From Sphingobacteriia bacterium (GTDB taxonomy: Bacteria > Bacteroidota > Bacteroidia > Bacteroidales > TTA-H9): a stretch of 40,308 nt of DNA. Both the position numbers and the translations under genes were made by a program. The stretch spans positions 1 through 40,308 of the forward strand of contig JAJTBW010000009.1 of assembly GCA_021286705.1 (NCBI GenBank), given 5' to 3'. Shown one piece after another: positions 1 through 8,967 of the stretch (position 1 is its first letter; every line of letters starts with the position of its first letter). Under the pieces are notes generated by a model. The model worked only from the letters and a program-made list of their open reading frames with translations. It had not been told where the DNA came from and ran no database searches.

Positions 1-2492
1 TATTCAAAATCACTCATCTCTTCGTTTTGTCGCTGTAGTCTTCGTTTGAAGTCATTGAAGCGATAGGAGAATCCTAGAAATACCATCTGACCTTTTCTAG
101 TCCTGTTGCTTACGCTTGTAAAATTCTCGCCCCAGGAGGTGATGTTGTATTTCTGGGAATTAAAGAGGTCGCTAATGCGAAGGCTAAGGGTTCCTTTCCC
201 TTTTAGAATGTCTTTTTTAACTCCTACATCCATTCTCCAGCTTGCGTCACGTTTTCCTTGAGTACCACCCATCATCATCGACCTAAAACCTCCTATTCCC
301 GGTGTGAAGACGACGGGAGCATCGTAGTTGAAATTGATCTGAAGATCGAATATTTTAGGGATATTCATCATTGAGTTGGCTTTCGCTGTCCAAGAATCAT
401 TTTCCTGACTCTCTTTAGCAATATCAGGACCTTCAAAACGAGTTCTGAAGTAGGAGAAGTTAGCATTCACCCGCCACCAACTTATGATCTGTTGAGTAAC
501 TATAAGTTCAGCGCCGTAAGCTTTTTGCTTATCCTGGTTTTTATAGGTTGTAAATGAGGTTCCATCATCATAGACCTCCATCACACGGCTAACTACATCT
601 TCAGTTAGGCGGGCAAAGATGCTACCATTGACATTAGTACTACGGGTAACCTGACCTGAGTATCCTAGTTCAACTGAATTCACATATTCAGGGTTTAAAG
701 TAGGATTACCGGCAGAGAGGTTAATCGGATCAGAGTAGTTAATAAAAGGATTAAGGGCATTCCCGCCGGGTCTATTGACACGACGGCTAAAGCTCAATTG
801 GAAAGAGTGATCTTTCCATGGTTCATATTTAAGATGAACAGTAGGGAAGAGGCTAAAGTAGCTATTATTATAGATCGAATCCTGAGTACGTTGATCACTT
901 TTTGTATTAGCTAACTCTCCACGAAGCCCAGCCTGGTAAGTCCATGATTCACCGAGAATGCCTGAATAGATAAAGTAGGCTGAATTAAGATATTCATCAT
1001 AAACAAATCGGTTGCTGCGATTTGGGTCAAGAATGAAATCATCATCAAGAAGGCCTTTTAAGTATCGATAATCTTGATCTGATCGGTTCCATGAGAATTT
1101 ATAGCCTGTCTCTATTCGGCCAGAGCCAATTTTATCAACAAAGTCAGTTTGGGCAGTCAGCGTGTTTCTGAATCCGTCAGAGAGGGTTCTTTGGATATAG
1201 TCAGTGCCATACCCATAGTACTCCTGGAGTACATCATTATTATTGCTCCCATCTGAGTATGAGTAAAAGAGGTCGGCAGTCAGTTCCCGTCCCTGTTTGT
1301 CAAAGGTTCTTTTGTAATTTGACCCCATCTCAAAGCCGTTGCCATCATTTTCAGATAAAGAGTTACTCGTAAAGTACTGAGTCGTATCGTAAATGTAGTT
1401 TCTGGAGAGGTTAGTTTGGAAATTCTTATTTTCAGATTTCCTGATATTGACTCCGGCATTAAAAGACAGTGTGTTTTTATCATTTATAAAGTAATCAAGC
1501 CCAGATCTGATATTGTGAAACATATTGGACGAGTTTGAAAAACCATCATGATCTAAGTATGATGCGGTATCACGGATTATAGAGGTACGCGAGCCATTAC
1601 TTGTACCGTCATGGGTGAATTTGCGGGCGTCGTAATTACCATATATATTGATCTTATTTTTTCTATAGTTTAGGCTTAAGGAGCCACTATATCGGTCATT
1701 TGTGCCTGCATTTAGCTGAACCATCCCGTTGATACCGGCATTTTTCTGTTTCCTTAATACGATATTTATGATACCGGTAGTTCCATCTGGGTCATACCTA
1801 GCAGATGGATTTGTGATAAGTTCGACCCGTTGGATCATTGATGCAGGTAATTCATCCAGGCTGGTAAGGTTACTAGGACGACCATCAATGAGGATAGTAA
1901 TATTTGAGGATCCTCTCATGCTAACATTCCCATCAATATCGACTTGTACAGCTGGTATAGTTTGCATTACATCTACTGCGGTTCCCCCTTGTAGAGCAAT
2001 GTTCTGGTCAACATTGACAACCTTTTTATCAAGGTTATACTCTGCAACTGCTCTTTGTCCTGTGATTTCAACTCCCTCAAGCGTTTTGGAAGAAGGTTTC
2101 ATTCGGATGGTTCCAAGCTCGTATACGGGATTCCTAGGCGAGATAAAGACAGAGTCTATGATTTTAGTAGGATACCCAATAAAGTGAATCTTTACGAAGA
2201 ATCTACCAAAGGGGAGCTTTTCAAGCTTAAAGACTCCTTTTTCATCGGTGATTCCTCCATCAACAAGAGAGGAGTCTTTGCTTCTTAAAATGGCAATATT
2301 ACAATACTCCATTTCTTGAGCCGTTTGAGAGTCGATTATTCGACCTGTAATCTTTCCAATTTTCTCATAATTGCCTCTATTCCCTCCTTGTCCCGTTCCT
2401 CTTTGGGGTACTGATCGTTCTTGAGCCGTGATTGAAGTTGAGCCAAGAATCATGATCGTGAGGGTTACCAACAATAAATTAGATAGTTTCAT
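1..2492 (-). CDS. TonB-dependent outer-membrane receptor (3' end at window edge)
   Basis: Read directly from the minus strand: an open frame of 830 codons from ATG at 2492 to the window edge. Residues 1-24 form a signal peptide ending ITAQE. A carboxypeptidase-like regulatory (beta-sandwich) domain follows at about 45-130 (ITGRIIDSQTAQEMEY), then a plug-like domain with VDVMQTIPAVQVD, VSMRGSSNITILIDGRPS and TTGIINIVLRK, then a long Tyr/Asn/Arg-rich beta-barrel with FSRRVNRPGG. This architecture fits the Bacteroidota TonB-linked receptors with an OMP_b-brl_3-type barrel. The role is inferred to be energised uptake across the outer membrane; the substrate cannot be told. No SusD partner is visible on this side. 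The first two bases of the window make the next codon TA-, so it is either Tyr or a stop; the protein, already of normal family length, may end exactly at the edge. Confidence 0.88.
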   Translation of the reverse strand, partial: MKLSNLLLVTLTIMILGSTSITAQERSVPQRGTGQGGNRGNYEKIGKITGRIIDSQTAQEMEYCNIAILRSKDSSLVDGGITDEKGVFKLEKLPFGRFFVKIHFIGYPTKIIDSVFISPRNPVYELGTIRMKPSSKTLEGVEITGQRAVAEYNLDKKVVNVDQNIALQGGTAVDVMQTIPAVQVDIDGNVSMRGSSNITILIDGRPSNLTSLDELPASMIQRVELITNPSARYDPDGTTGIINIVLRKQKNAGINGMVQLNAGTNDRYSGSLSLNYRKNKINIYGNYDARKFTHDGTSNGSRTSIIRDTASYLDHDGFSNSSNMFHNIRSGLDYFINDKNTLSFNAGVNIRKSENKNFQTNLSRNYIYDTTQYFTSNSLSENDGNGFEMGSNYKRTFDKQGRELTADLFYSYSDGSNNNDVLQEYYGYGTDYIQRTLSDGFRNTLTAQTDFVDKIGSGRIETGYKFSWNRSDQDYRYLKGLLDDDFILDPNRSNRFVYDEYLNSAYFIYSGILGESWTYQAGLRGELANTKSDQRTQDSIYNNSYFSLFPTVHLKYEPWKDHSFQLSFSRRVNRPGGNALNPFINYSDPINLSAGNPTLNPEYVNSVELGYSGQVTRSTNVNGSIFARLTEDVVSRVMEVYDDGTSFTTYKNQDKQKAYGAELIVTQQIISWWRVNANFSYFRTRFEGPDIAKESQENDSWTAKANSMMNIPKIFDLQINFNYDAPVVFTPGIGGFRSMMMGGTQGKRDASWRMDVGVKKDILKGKGTLSLRISDLFNSQKYNITSWGENFTSVSNRTRKGQMVFLGFSYRFNDFKRRLQRQNEEMSDFE

Positions 2493-2580
2493 TCCTTTCG
2501 ATGTTTTCGGATATAGGATATTTGACCGTAGAGTGTTAAACCAGTTTAATGAATAAACGAAATAAAAAATGACATAAATT

Positions 2581-2610
2581 AAAAGAGGCCGGATAATCCC
2601 GACCTCTTTT
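2581..2610 (-). terminator. Rho-independent terminator after the Usp gene
   Basis: A 12 bp hairpin (AAAAGAGG paired with CCTCTTTT, extended by the CGG/CCG core) lies about 40 bp downstream of the stop at 2647. One position is a C-A mismatch in plus-strand RNA but a G-U pair in minus-strand RNA, so the structure serves the minus-strand Usp transcript. The downstream arm ends in a T-run. Confidence 0.7.
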
Positions 2611-2646
2611 GTGCTTTTAATCTAGCACCCTGAAAAAACTAAACGA

Positions 2647-3489
2647 CTAGTAATCTACAATCTTAGTCCAATTTAGTTCTCTTGGGTTTATACACATAAC
2701 AGGGATCTGCGATGTGTTAAAGATCATATCTTCATCATAACTCCCCAAAATAAAGGTTGGAAGACCCTTTTCGGGATTTGTCATAATCATAATCAAATCA
2801 GCGTTGACAGCAGTAGCATAATCAATTACCTGTTTGCTGAAATCGGCTGATTTATCAGCTGTTCTAACAGTGTATTTTACTCCGGCTTTTACGAAATGTT
2901 CGGTAATAGTGCTGACAGCCTCAGCAATTTCTTCCCCTGGGAGTTGATAGATGATGATTTCAGCTTGGAAACGACTTGCGATATAGGTCGCCCATTTCGT
3001 CTTTTCCCATGGTCCTGCATTGCTGGTAATAGGTAGTACGATCTTGCTGTAGCCAGCCTCAAAACTTCTTTTCTGAACAACGATGACAGGAGCTGGAGAA
3101 CTGGTGACAACCTTGAGTGCATAACTACCAAGGAACATCTGGTCAAGGCCAACTTTGCCATGAGTTCCCATGTAGAGCAGGCGAGCACCTACCTCTTTTG
3201 CTACTTCAGCAATAGTTGTAAAAATACTTCCTTCTCGTGATACAACTTCAACTTCAACTTGATCTTTGCCCTTGATCTCGTTAGCAATTGCTTGTAGCTT
3301 ATCAACTACAGAAGTGTCTGAGAGATTGTCTTTCTTAAGGGCGGTTTTTGTGTTTTTATCTATAACATGCAACAAAACCACCTTATACTTAAAGTATTTT
3401 GCTGCCTGTACAGCTTGATGAATTGCATTGTCAGCCACTTCAGTAAAATCGGTGGGGACAAGGATAACATTATTCATTTGAGTTTCCAT
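2647..3489 (-). CDS. Tandem universal stress protein (two Usp domains)
   Basis: 280 residues, twice the size of a single Usp domain. The first domain (about 6-140) starts VILVPTDFTEVADNAI and carries the ATP-binding signature G-x2-G-x9-G-S at G108, G111, G121 and S122. The second domain (about 148-272) keeps the final GS (249-250), but the two earlier glycines are replaced (M236, P239), so it probably does not bind nucleotide in the usual way. The protein is cytoplasmic and presumably modulates stress or starvation responses; no specific target is known from sequence. ATG at 3489 was chosen; a second Met five residues in (3477) is also possible. It is a single gene with its own promoter and terminator. 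Confidence 0.88.
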   Translation of the reverse strand: METQMNNVILVPTDFTEVADNAIHQAVQAAKYFKYKVVLLHVIDKNTKTALKKDNLSDTSVVDKLQAIANEIKGKDQVEVEVVSREGSIFTTIAEVAKEVGARLLYMGTHGKVGLDQMFLGSYALKVVTSSPAPVIVVQKRSFEAGYSKIVLPITSNAGPWEKTKWATYIASRFQAEIIIYQLPGEEIAEAVSTITEHFVKAGVKYTVRTADKSADFSKQVIDYATAVNADLIMIMTNPEKGLPTFILGSYDEDMIFNTSQIPVMCINPRELNWTKIVDY

Positions 3490-3529
3490 GTACGTTAGAA
3501 TTTGGAAATAGCAAAATATGGAACTGACA

Positions 3530-3537
3530 CAAAGGTA
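3530..3537 (-). promoter_or_regulatory. Bacteroidota -7 element upstream of the Usp gene
   Basis: The minus strand reads TACCTTTG, a perfect match to TAnnTTTG, 41 nt upstream of the ATG at 3489. No clear -33 TTG was found at the right distance. Confidence 0.5.
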
Positions 3538-3838
3538 ACAATTTTGCGTTGCGTTTGCATACTATATTAAAAAAGTACATTCAGCTTTTTTAACAGGGAG
3601 TATTTGTTACCAGGTCTGATTTATTTGGAAAAAATAACAAATCTTGACTGGTTTAGTTCACCTCCCATTTATATCCTTCTTGATATACTGATCGGTTTAG
3701 AAACATGTATAAGGACTTTATTGATTAACAGAGATATTTAAAATTCTCAAAATGCGTATTCAAGATATACGTCATTGTGGAAACAGGAAATAATCCAATA
3801 AAAAACCTTTGCTTAATCTGGAATTAACCTTTAGACCA
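3538..3838. other. Intergenic region, no gene seen
   Basis: About 300 bp of AT-rich DNA between the Usp promoter and the 3' end of the serine hydrolase gene. No coding frame, RNA gene or convincing terminator hairpin was recognised. Confidence 0.5.
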
Positions 3839-5041
3839 TTATCTTCTATGTCTGACCCTCCTTTTTTTTGTGGGAGGCGGTGGGGTTGGCTCATCAACAT
3901 AGCTGAGCAGTACCCCGTTTAAATTACGAGCAATATCGGTGACTATCTGGCCAACCTTTGCGTTCATGTTATTGAGGATGATTACTGTGAATTCATCATC
4001 AACAAATCGAGTAATAGTGGCTGTAAACCCATGCCATAACCCGTTGTGGAAAACAACTTTTCTGCCTGCAATATCTTTAAATCTCCAGCCAAAACCGTAA
4101 TTCACTTCTTTGTTTCCTGAGATTACTGCTTTACAAAAGGCTTGCTCGCGAGTGGTGTCTGAGACTAGAATATTTGTCTCCCATGCCTTCTGATACAAGG
4201 CCAAGTCTTCAACTGTAGAGAATATGCTTTTATCTCCCAAAACTTGATCTGCCGGGTCATAAGGGTATTCTCTCATCTTTCGTCCACTGTGAACATGTCC
4301 CTTTACCCTGATTGACAAGGTATCGAGTATACTCTGTTCGTATGTGAATGTGTTGTGCATTCCTAGAGGTTGAAATACTTGATTCTGCATGAAGGTATGA
4401 AAAGGAACTCCGCTAACTTCTTCAACCAGATAGGCTAGAACCGCATATCCAGTATTGGAATAATCAAATCGACTACCAGCTTTAAAATAGACAGGAAGCT
4501 TGTATTTGGCTAAAAGATCAATCATCTCTCTGTTTGAGATAGGCTCATCTTTTTTCCAGTATTTCTCAACCAGATAAAGGTAATTTGGTAAACCACTTGT
4601 GTGATTAAGAAGCTGTCTGATTGTTACATTTTTGTATGGAAACTCCGGGATGTAGCGAACCACTGTATCATCAAAACTCAATTTATTACGATCATGTAGA
4701 ATCATAACCGCAAGTGCAGTAAATGATTTACTTACTGAAGCCAATTGAAATGGTGAATTAGGCGCAAGAGAGTCTCCTTTCGTGAAATCGGCCAAACCTA
4801 CAGCATTTCGGTACAAAGGATAACCTTTATACATCACCATAATGGATCCGTTAAATTTGTATTTCGTGAGGATTTTGTCCAATCTCTGCTGGACATCCAC
4901 CAACTGATCCCCTGATACAGGTGACACGGTTGGTTCCGTTGCCAATAATCTAACAGGTAGATAATTTATTCCTCCTAACCGATCACTTACCGGAAAAAGT
5001 CCGACAAAGAGTATGAAAATGAGTAAAAAAGTACGACGCAA
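3839..5041 (-). CDS. Exported serine hydrolase, beta-lactamase/class C PBP family
   Basis: 400 residues. The N-terminal hydrophobic stretch (MRRTFLLIFILFVGLFPVSD) is a signal peptide or anchor. The catalytic motifs of the beta-lactamase-related (PF00144) family are present in order: SxxK at S102-V-S-K105, YSN at 194-196 and HNG at 332-334. The enzyme is expected to act in the periplasm as an esterase, peptidase or D-Ala-D-Ala-type hydrolase; the substrate is unknown. The tail is unusual: four prolines, then a very basic end (TKKRRVRHRR). The start is TTG at 5041: an in-frame stop lies just upstream and the first in-frame ATG is codon 68, inside the domain. The start sits 26 nt below a good -7 element. 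Divergent from the phosphodiesterase gene. Confidence 0.87.
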   Translation of the reverse strand: MRRTFLLIFILFVGLFPVSDRLGGINYLPVRLLATEPTVSPVSGDQLVDVQQRLDKILTKYKFNGSIMVMYKGYPLYRNAVGLADFTKGDSLAPNSPFQLASVSKSFTALAVMILHDRNKLSFDDTVVRYIPEFPYKNVTIRQLLNHTSGLPNYLYLVEKYWKKDEPISNREMIDLLAKYKLPVYFKAGSRFDYSNTGYAVLAYLVEEVSGVPFHTFMQNQVFQPLGMHNTFTYEQSILDTLSIRVKGHVHSGRKMREYPYDPADQVLGDKSIFSTVEDLALYQKAWETNILVSDTTREQAFCKAVISGNKEVNYGFGWRFKDIAGRKVVFHNGLWHGFTATITRFVDDEFTVIILNNMNAKVGQIVTDIARNLNGVLLSYVDEPTPPPPTKKRRVRHRR

Positions 5042-5066
5042 TGCTCTATGTTATTATGAGTTTCTG

Positions 5067-5074
5067 CAAAAGTA
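5067..5074 (-). promoter_or_regulatory. -7 element for the serine hydrolase gene
   Basis: The minus strand reads TACTTTTG (TAnnTTTG). Transcription would begin about 20 nt before the TTG start at 5041, which supports that start. It lies in the short divergent spacer shared with the phosphodiesterase gene. Confidence 0.5.
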
Positions 5075-5150
5075 ACTTCATTTGCCCATATCTTTACGTA
5101 AAGATATTCACAAAACAACGTACTTTTTTCAACATTATTTCTTGCTAATC

Positions 5151-6257
5151 ATGGTTAAACTGCTTTTTATCCGTTGTGCTAAGACTTGTAGATTCTTTGT
5201 TTTTCTTTTCCTGTGTTGCAATTTTTCGTTATTAACAGGGCAGGATCGAATTCAGATACTTGTAAATGGTTCTGCCGGTGGCATTATAGATGGAAATTTG
5301 TCGTCTTATCTAATCGGACCTGGTGCAGATCAGAAATACATCTGCCTTGATGCTGGTACTCTTATCAATGGATTTTCAAGACTTAACCAATCAGGGTGTC
5401 TCCCCATTTCAAGTTTTGGTCAGTCTAATCTATTACCTGAATGGAATATGCTTCGAGATGGCATATCCTGCTATTTGATTTCTCATGCCCATTATGATCA
5501 TATCATTGGACTTATCGCCGCATCACCTGACGACAGTCCCAAGCCTATCTATGCATCCCAAAATACTTTGAATGATCTGACGGAGTTTGTTTTTAATAAT
5601 CGTATCTGGGCGAATTTTACCAACCAAGGAGTTAGCCCCTCTTTAGGGAAATACGAACTTATAACTCTTCCTGATACTACATCATTTGATATATCCAATT
5701 CTGGTTTTCAAGTTACCTCATTCCCTCTTTGTCATGGTGGAACCATATCTACAGCTTTTCTCCTGAAAAGCCGTTTAGGGGCTGTATTGTATTTAGGGGA
5801 CACTGGTGCTGATTCAATTGAACGTTGTAATAATCTAACTTTCTTGTGGACTAAAATAGCACCTTTGATTCGTAGTGATGAGTTAAAGGCTATTCTGATA
5901 GAGTGTAGTTATTCAAATAATAGAGCAGCAGAAAAGTTATACGGACATCTAACTCCTGTATTGATTTTTAAAGAACTCTCTAGGCTAGCTAGATTGGTAA
6001 ATCCTCTCGAAGTTACCACTGCTCTTAAAGATATTACTTTATTAATCACCCATATAAAGCCAACAGGAGTTAAAGTTTCTAATGATAATCTCTTGAAGGT
6101 AAAAGCGGCAAGTCAAGGTTCTTCTTCTTACGATTCAATCTCTTGTGAGAATCTTGCTGTTTATGAGAGAGAGTTGATTTTAGCTGAGCTACAAGCTCTT
6201 AATAGTTTGAATATAAAGATCATCATAGCTAAACAAGGTGAATGTCTTAGCTTTTAA
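5151..6257 (+). CDS. Exported class II 3',5'-cyclic-nucleotide phosphodiesterase (metallo-beta-lactamase fold)
   Basis: 368 residues from ATG at 5151. An upstream in-frame TTG at 5082 would put 23 residues before a clear signal peptide (MVKLLFIR to LLTGQ) and is rejected. The metal-binding motif H112-x-H114-x-D116-H117 (SHAHYDHIIGL) is followed by H195 (LCHGG), D217 (YLGDTGAD) and H266 (YGHLTP). GDTGAD together with IECSYSN is the pattern of PDEase_II (PF02112; yeast PDE1, Vibrio CpdP). The known reaction is hydrolysis of cAMP or cGMP to the 5' nucleotide, requiring Zn. The signal peptide places it in the periplasm or outside, so it would act on extracellular cyclic nucleotide, probably for nucleotide scavenging (inference). 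Transcribed alone, divergent from the serine hydrolase. Confidence 0.85.
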   Translation: MVKLLFIRCAKTCRFFVFLFLCCNFSLLTGQDRIQILVNGSAGGIIDGNLSSYLIGPGADQKYICLDAGTLINGFSRLNQSGCLPISSFGQSNLLPEWNMLRDGISCYLISHAHYDHIIGLIAASPDDSPKPIYASQNTLNDLTEFVFNNRIWANFTNQGVSPSLGKYELITLPDTTSFDISNSGFQVTSFPLCHGGTISTAFLLKSRLGAVLYLGDTGADSIERCNNLTFLWTKIAPLIRSDELKAILIECSYSNNRAAEKLYGHLTPVLIFKELSRLARLVNPLEVTTALKDITLLITHIKPTGVKVSNDNLLKVKAASQGSSSYDSISCENLAVYERELILAELQALNSLNIKIIIAKQGECLSF

Positions 6258-6465
6258 CATGTCTCGGTTGTCATTGCCTTTAGTATGCACTTTAGTCTCT
6301 ACAATCAAGTGTTTTCCATTTTTTTATCAGATTTTACAAATTTGTCGAGATTCTTCAAGTGCCCGATTAAGTTGTTTTTACTGGATTAAAGTCATTTTGT
6401 CTTATGCCAATTGAGTGGTGTTGTTAATAAGTGGTTTGTGGACATGATTCCATGTGAATAGAGAG

Positions 6466-6540
6466 ACATAAGAGAACATAAGAAAACATAAGAGAACATA
6501 AGAGCGTCATAAGAGAGATATAAGAGGGATATAAGAGGGG
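6466..6540 (+). repeat. Tandem repeat, seven 10-12 bp units
   Basis: Seven successive units related to ACATAAGAGA. Units 1-3 are 10 bp, units 4-6 drift to 11 bp and the last is 12 bp; the last two start ATATAAGAGGG. There are no spacers, so it is not CRISPR. It is purine-rich on the plus strand and non-coding. Confidence 0.9.
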
Positions 6541-6627
6541 AACTTTAGGGGTGCTGAATATCAGATAATTGTAAGCATGAGTATTTGGGGCTGGCAGGAG
6601 AAATTTGGAAGGGAGGGGCGGTTAAAT

Positions 6628-6757
6628 TGTCAATTCAAAGATTAGCTACTAGCTGCTGGCTACTTGCCGCTGGCTAATGAAAGTGTCGAAGTCAGGATAA
6701 GCAACAAGCAGCTAGTAGCGACAAGCGGAAGCCTATTCTTTGATTTTTGAATCTTTA
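6628..6757. repeat. Imperfect long inverted repeat
   Basis: The left arm (about 6628-6676, containing GCTACTAGCTGCTGGCTACT) and the right arm (about 6699-6757, whose complement contains GCTACTAGCTGCTTGTTGC) are related in inverted orientation. The outer ends (TCAAAGATTAG and the complement of CTATTCTTTGA) also match. The arms are internally repetitive (CTAGCTGCT-type tokens), so several foldings are possible. The function is unknown; it resembles dispersed intergenic palindromes. Confidence 0.65.
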
Positions 6758-6956
6758 ACCTAAGAGCTCATTGTGACGTTAAATGGTGCTTTTTTCATAT
6801 CTATACAACAACCTTAACCGTTTTTTCGTTGTCTTTTATATAGCAAATCTTTTAATCTTTGGGCTAGTAGGCAGAATGGAGGCCTGGTTTTAGAGGCAGA
6901 GTCTTTTACGACCATAATCAACAAGAGAAATTTCTTTTAAGGGTAACATTAAATGA

Positions 6957-8423
6957 ATGAGTATGTTAAGGTTTTGTTGTGCACTTTTATTTCTTTTTAC
7001 CTGTAATACTGTTATTTCACAGGAGATGCCAGGCATGACCCAGAGCAACTATCAGGCATATAACTCTGCTTTGCTGAATCCTTCTGCACCGTTACATTCG
7101 AAAGCATACTTAGATGTTAATCTGTTAGGGTTAGATCTTTTTGTGGATAATACGACTGTTGCGATCCCAGGCGATGGTTTTGCTTGGTATGATCTGCTAA
7201 AATCTGGGTATACAATGCCGAAGTATGGCCCTTATGATCGTCCTGTAGTTGTTAATACTGAGGCTGCTTTACATAGGGCCTACGTGAATCAGCGTTTAAT
7301 GTTACCGGGTTTTGTCTATGTTGACCGCAATATATCATATGGGCTCTTTTTATCGCACAGAACGATAGTGGCAGCAAGAAGGGTTCCCTATGAGATGGTA
7401 AATTTTGGGTATTATGATCTTTCATATACTCCTCAGCAGAATATATTGTATCGTGATTATGATATTCGGATTTCTGGCTTAAGTTGGAGTGAGATTGGAT
7501 TCAATTTTGCTAAAACGATTAAGTACCGAAAGTTTAATATTACCAATGCCGGATTGACAGTTAAAAGAATTTATGGGGCAGCAGCTGCCTTTGTTTCTGT
7601 TGATGATATAAAGTATATAGTATATAATGACTCTACAATTGATGTTCAGAATATTAAAGGCAAGTTGGCCTATTCTGCTCCTTTGAATTATCGTAATAAT
7701 GAGTATGATAGCGATGCTGGCCCTTACACCGGATCTGGTTTTAGCGTTGATTTAGGAGTAACCTTTATTAAAACAAAGAAGGAAGTAAATAGAATTTATG
7801 ATGGTCCGGCTTGTGCATGGCAGTTTATTCCATATGATTATCGATTAGGTATCTCTTTACTTGATCTAGGATATGTTCATTTTGATGAGAATGCTTATGT
7901 ACATACTTATACTGGTAAAGGCCACTACTGGGAGGAATTTAACAAATTCAAGCCGGAAAATATCTATGATGCTTTAAGAGAGTTAAGTAGCCGACTTTAT
8001 GGCGATCCAACCAAGTCGCTTACAGACTCATCATTTACAGCATTTCTGCCGTCAGCTTTGAGCGTACAGTTTGATTATCATTACAAGTCGAATTATTACT
8101 TTAATACCTTATTGGTACAGGACTTGCCAATTTTCGGAGGGTATCGGGTGCCTAGAGAATCCTATCTCTCTTTTACGCCCAGATATGAGACCAGAGCTTT
8201 TGAAGCAAATCTCCCTATTGTGCTTTATGATTGGAGGACTCCTAGAATAGGTCTGTCTTTACGGTTGTATAGTTTCACAATTGGAACAGATAAGTTGGGC
8301 ACAATGCTAGGATTAGGGGATGTTTACGGTATGGATATATACTTTTCAGTGAGGATGGCATGGCTCAAGGGATATTGCAGGGCTAAAAAAGAAAAACACC
8401 CGTGCGGTGAGTTTCAGTTCTAA
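6957..8423 (+). CDS. DUF5723-like outer-membrane protein
   Basis: 488 residues with a signal peptide (MSMLRFCCALLFLFTCNTVISQ). The mature start (QAYNSALLNPSAPLHSKAY) has the N-x-A-x-L-N-P-A pattern seen in Bacteroidota proteins of the DUF5723 and PorV-like kinds. The rest alternates aromatic and polar residues and is rich in Tyr, Gly and Asp, as expected of a large beta-barrel. It is probably an outer-membrane protein of unknown function. ATG at 6957 was used; Met 3 (6963) would also leave an intact signal peptide. The C-terminus (HPCGEFQF) ends in Phe, common for barrels. It is a single gene with no obvious partner. Confidence 0.6.
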   Translation: MSMLRFCCALLFLFTCNTVISQEMPGMTQSNYQAYNSALLNPSAPLHSKAYLDVNLLGLDLFVDNTTVAIPGDGFAWYDLLKSGYTMPKYGPYDRPVVVNTEAALHRAYVNQRLMLPGFVYVDRNISYGLFLSHRTIVAARRVPYEMVNFGYYDLSYTPQQNILYRDYDIRISGLSWSEIGFNFAKTIKYRKFNITNAGLTVKRIYGAAAAFVSVDDIKYIVYNDSTIDVQNIKGKLAYSAPLNYRNNEYDSDAGPYTGSGFSVDLGVTFIKTKKEVNRIYDGPACAWQFIPYDYRLGISLLDLGYVHFDENAYVHTYTGKGHYWEEFNKFKPENIYDALRELSSRLYGDPTKSLTDSSFTAFLPSALSVQFDYHYKSNYYFNTLLVQDLPIFGGYRVPRESYLSFTPRYETRAFEANLPIVLYDWRTPRIGLSLRLYSFTIGTDKLGTMLGLGDVYGMDIYFSVRMAWLKGYCRAKKEKHPCGEFQF

Positions 8424-8967
8424 TTAATTGATCTAATGCTTCCCTGAAAATATTTAAGTACTCATGTAGTTGAATTTTCACTGTAGTTAATTAGTGTATG
8501 TGTTTAGATAATAGATTGTTAGATATATATATGGTGCGATTTATATAAAGTTAAACATAGATAAAGGTAAAATGATAACCAAAAAAAAACTATGAATCTT
8601 TGTCGTACTTAAAAAAAAATTGCTAAAATTGCCACAAACTCATGCTCGAGATATTAATTTAGCGTATGAAAAGACCATCATGAGTTGTTTAAGCAACATA
8701 AGACACTTTGACAACGAAGACAGATTTACAATTCAATGAAAGTTTCATTGACAGACAAATGGGTTAATTGGGGAACTAGTTGTCTGATTAACCTAAAAAC
8801 TTAGAACATAAACAGAAACTAATTGTTATTAACAAATCCTAAAAGTCTATTAATGATTGTTATAAGGACAAACTGATAATTGCAACTATATCAACAGTCA
8901 CAACATAAGTAGAATTTCTTTGTTAACTAACCGAGATTAAACCTAACTTTCAAAAAACCATAGCAGG
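8424..8967. other. Long AT-rich leader upstream of the HU gene
   Basis: 544 bp without a coding frame. It holds an inverted pair AACTCATG / CATGAGTT (about 8637-8689), a small GTTG-TTTAA-CAAC hairpin next to it, and a near-consensus -7 element AATCTTTG at about 8587-8594. A long HU leader or a small RNA is possible; neither can be shown from sequence alone. Confidence 0.35.

Larger units (their letters stand above)
6258..6956. other. 700 bp repeat-bearing spacer
   Basis: No gene is recognised between the phosphodiesterase and DUF5723 genes. The spacer holds a 10-11 bp tandem repeat (6466-6540) and a long imperfect inverted repeat (6628-6757), both listed separately. Confidence 0.6.

Noticed and set aside
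1729..2187. Plus-strand frame of 152 codons inside the TonB receptor gene
   Set aside because: Antisense to a strong receptor frame with plug-domain motifs; its own translation has no domain-like features.
2889..3188. Minus-strand frame of 99 codons inside the Usp gene
   Set aside because: Out-of-frame shadow of the Usp coding sequence with no recognisable features.
6466..6540. CRISPR array
   Set aside because: Units are 10-12 bp with no spacers and no cas genes in the window.
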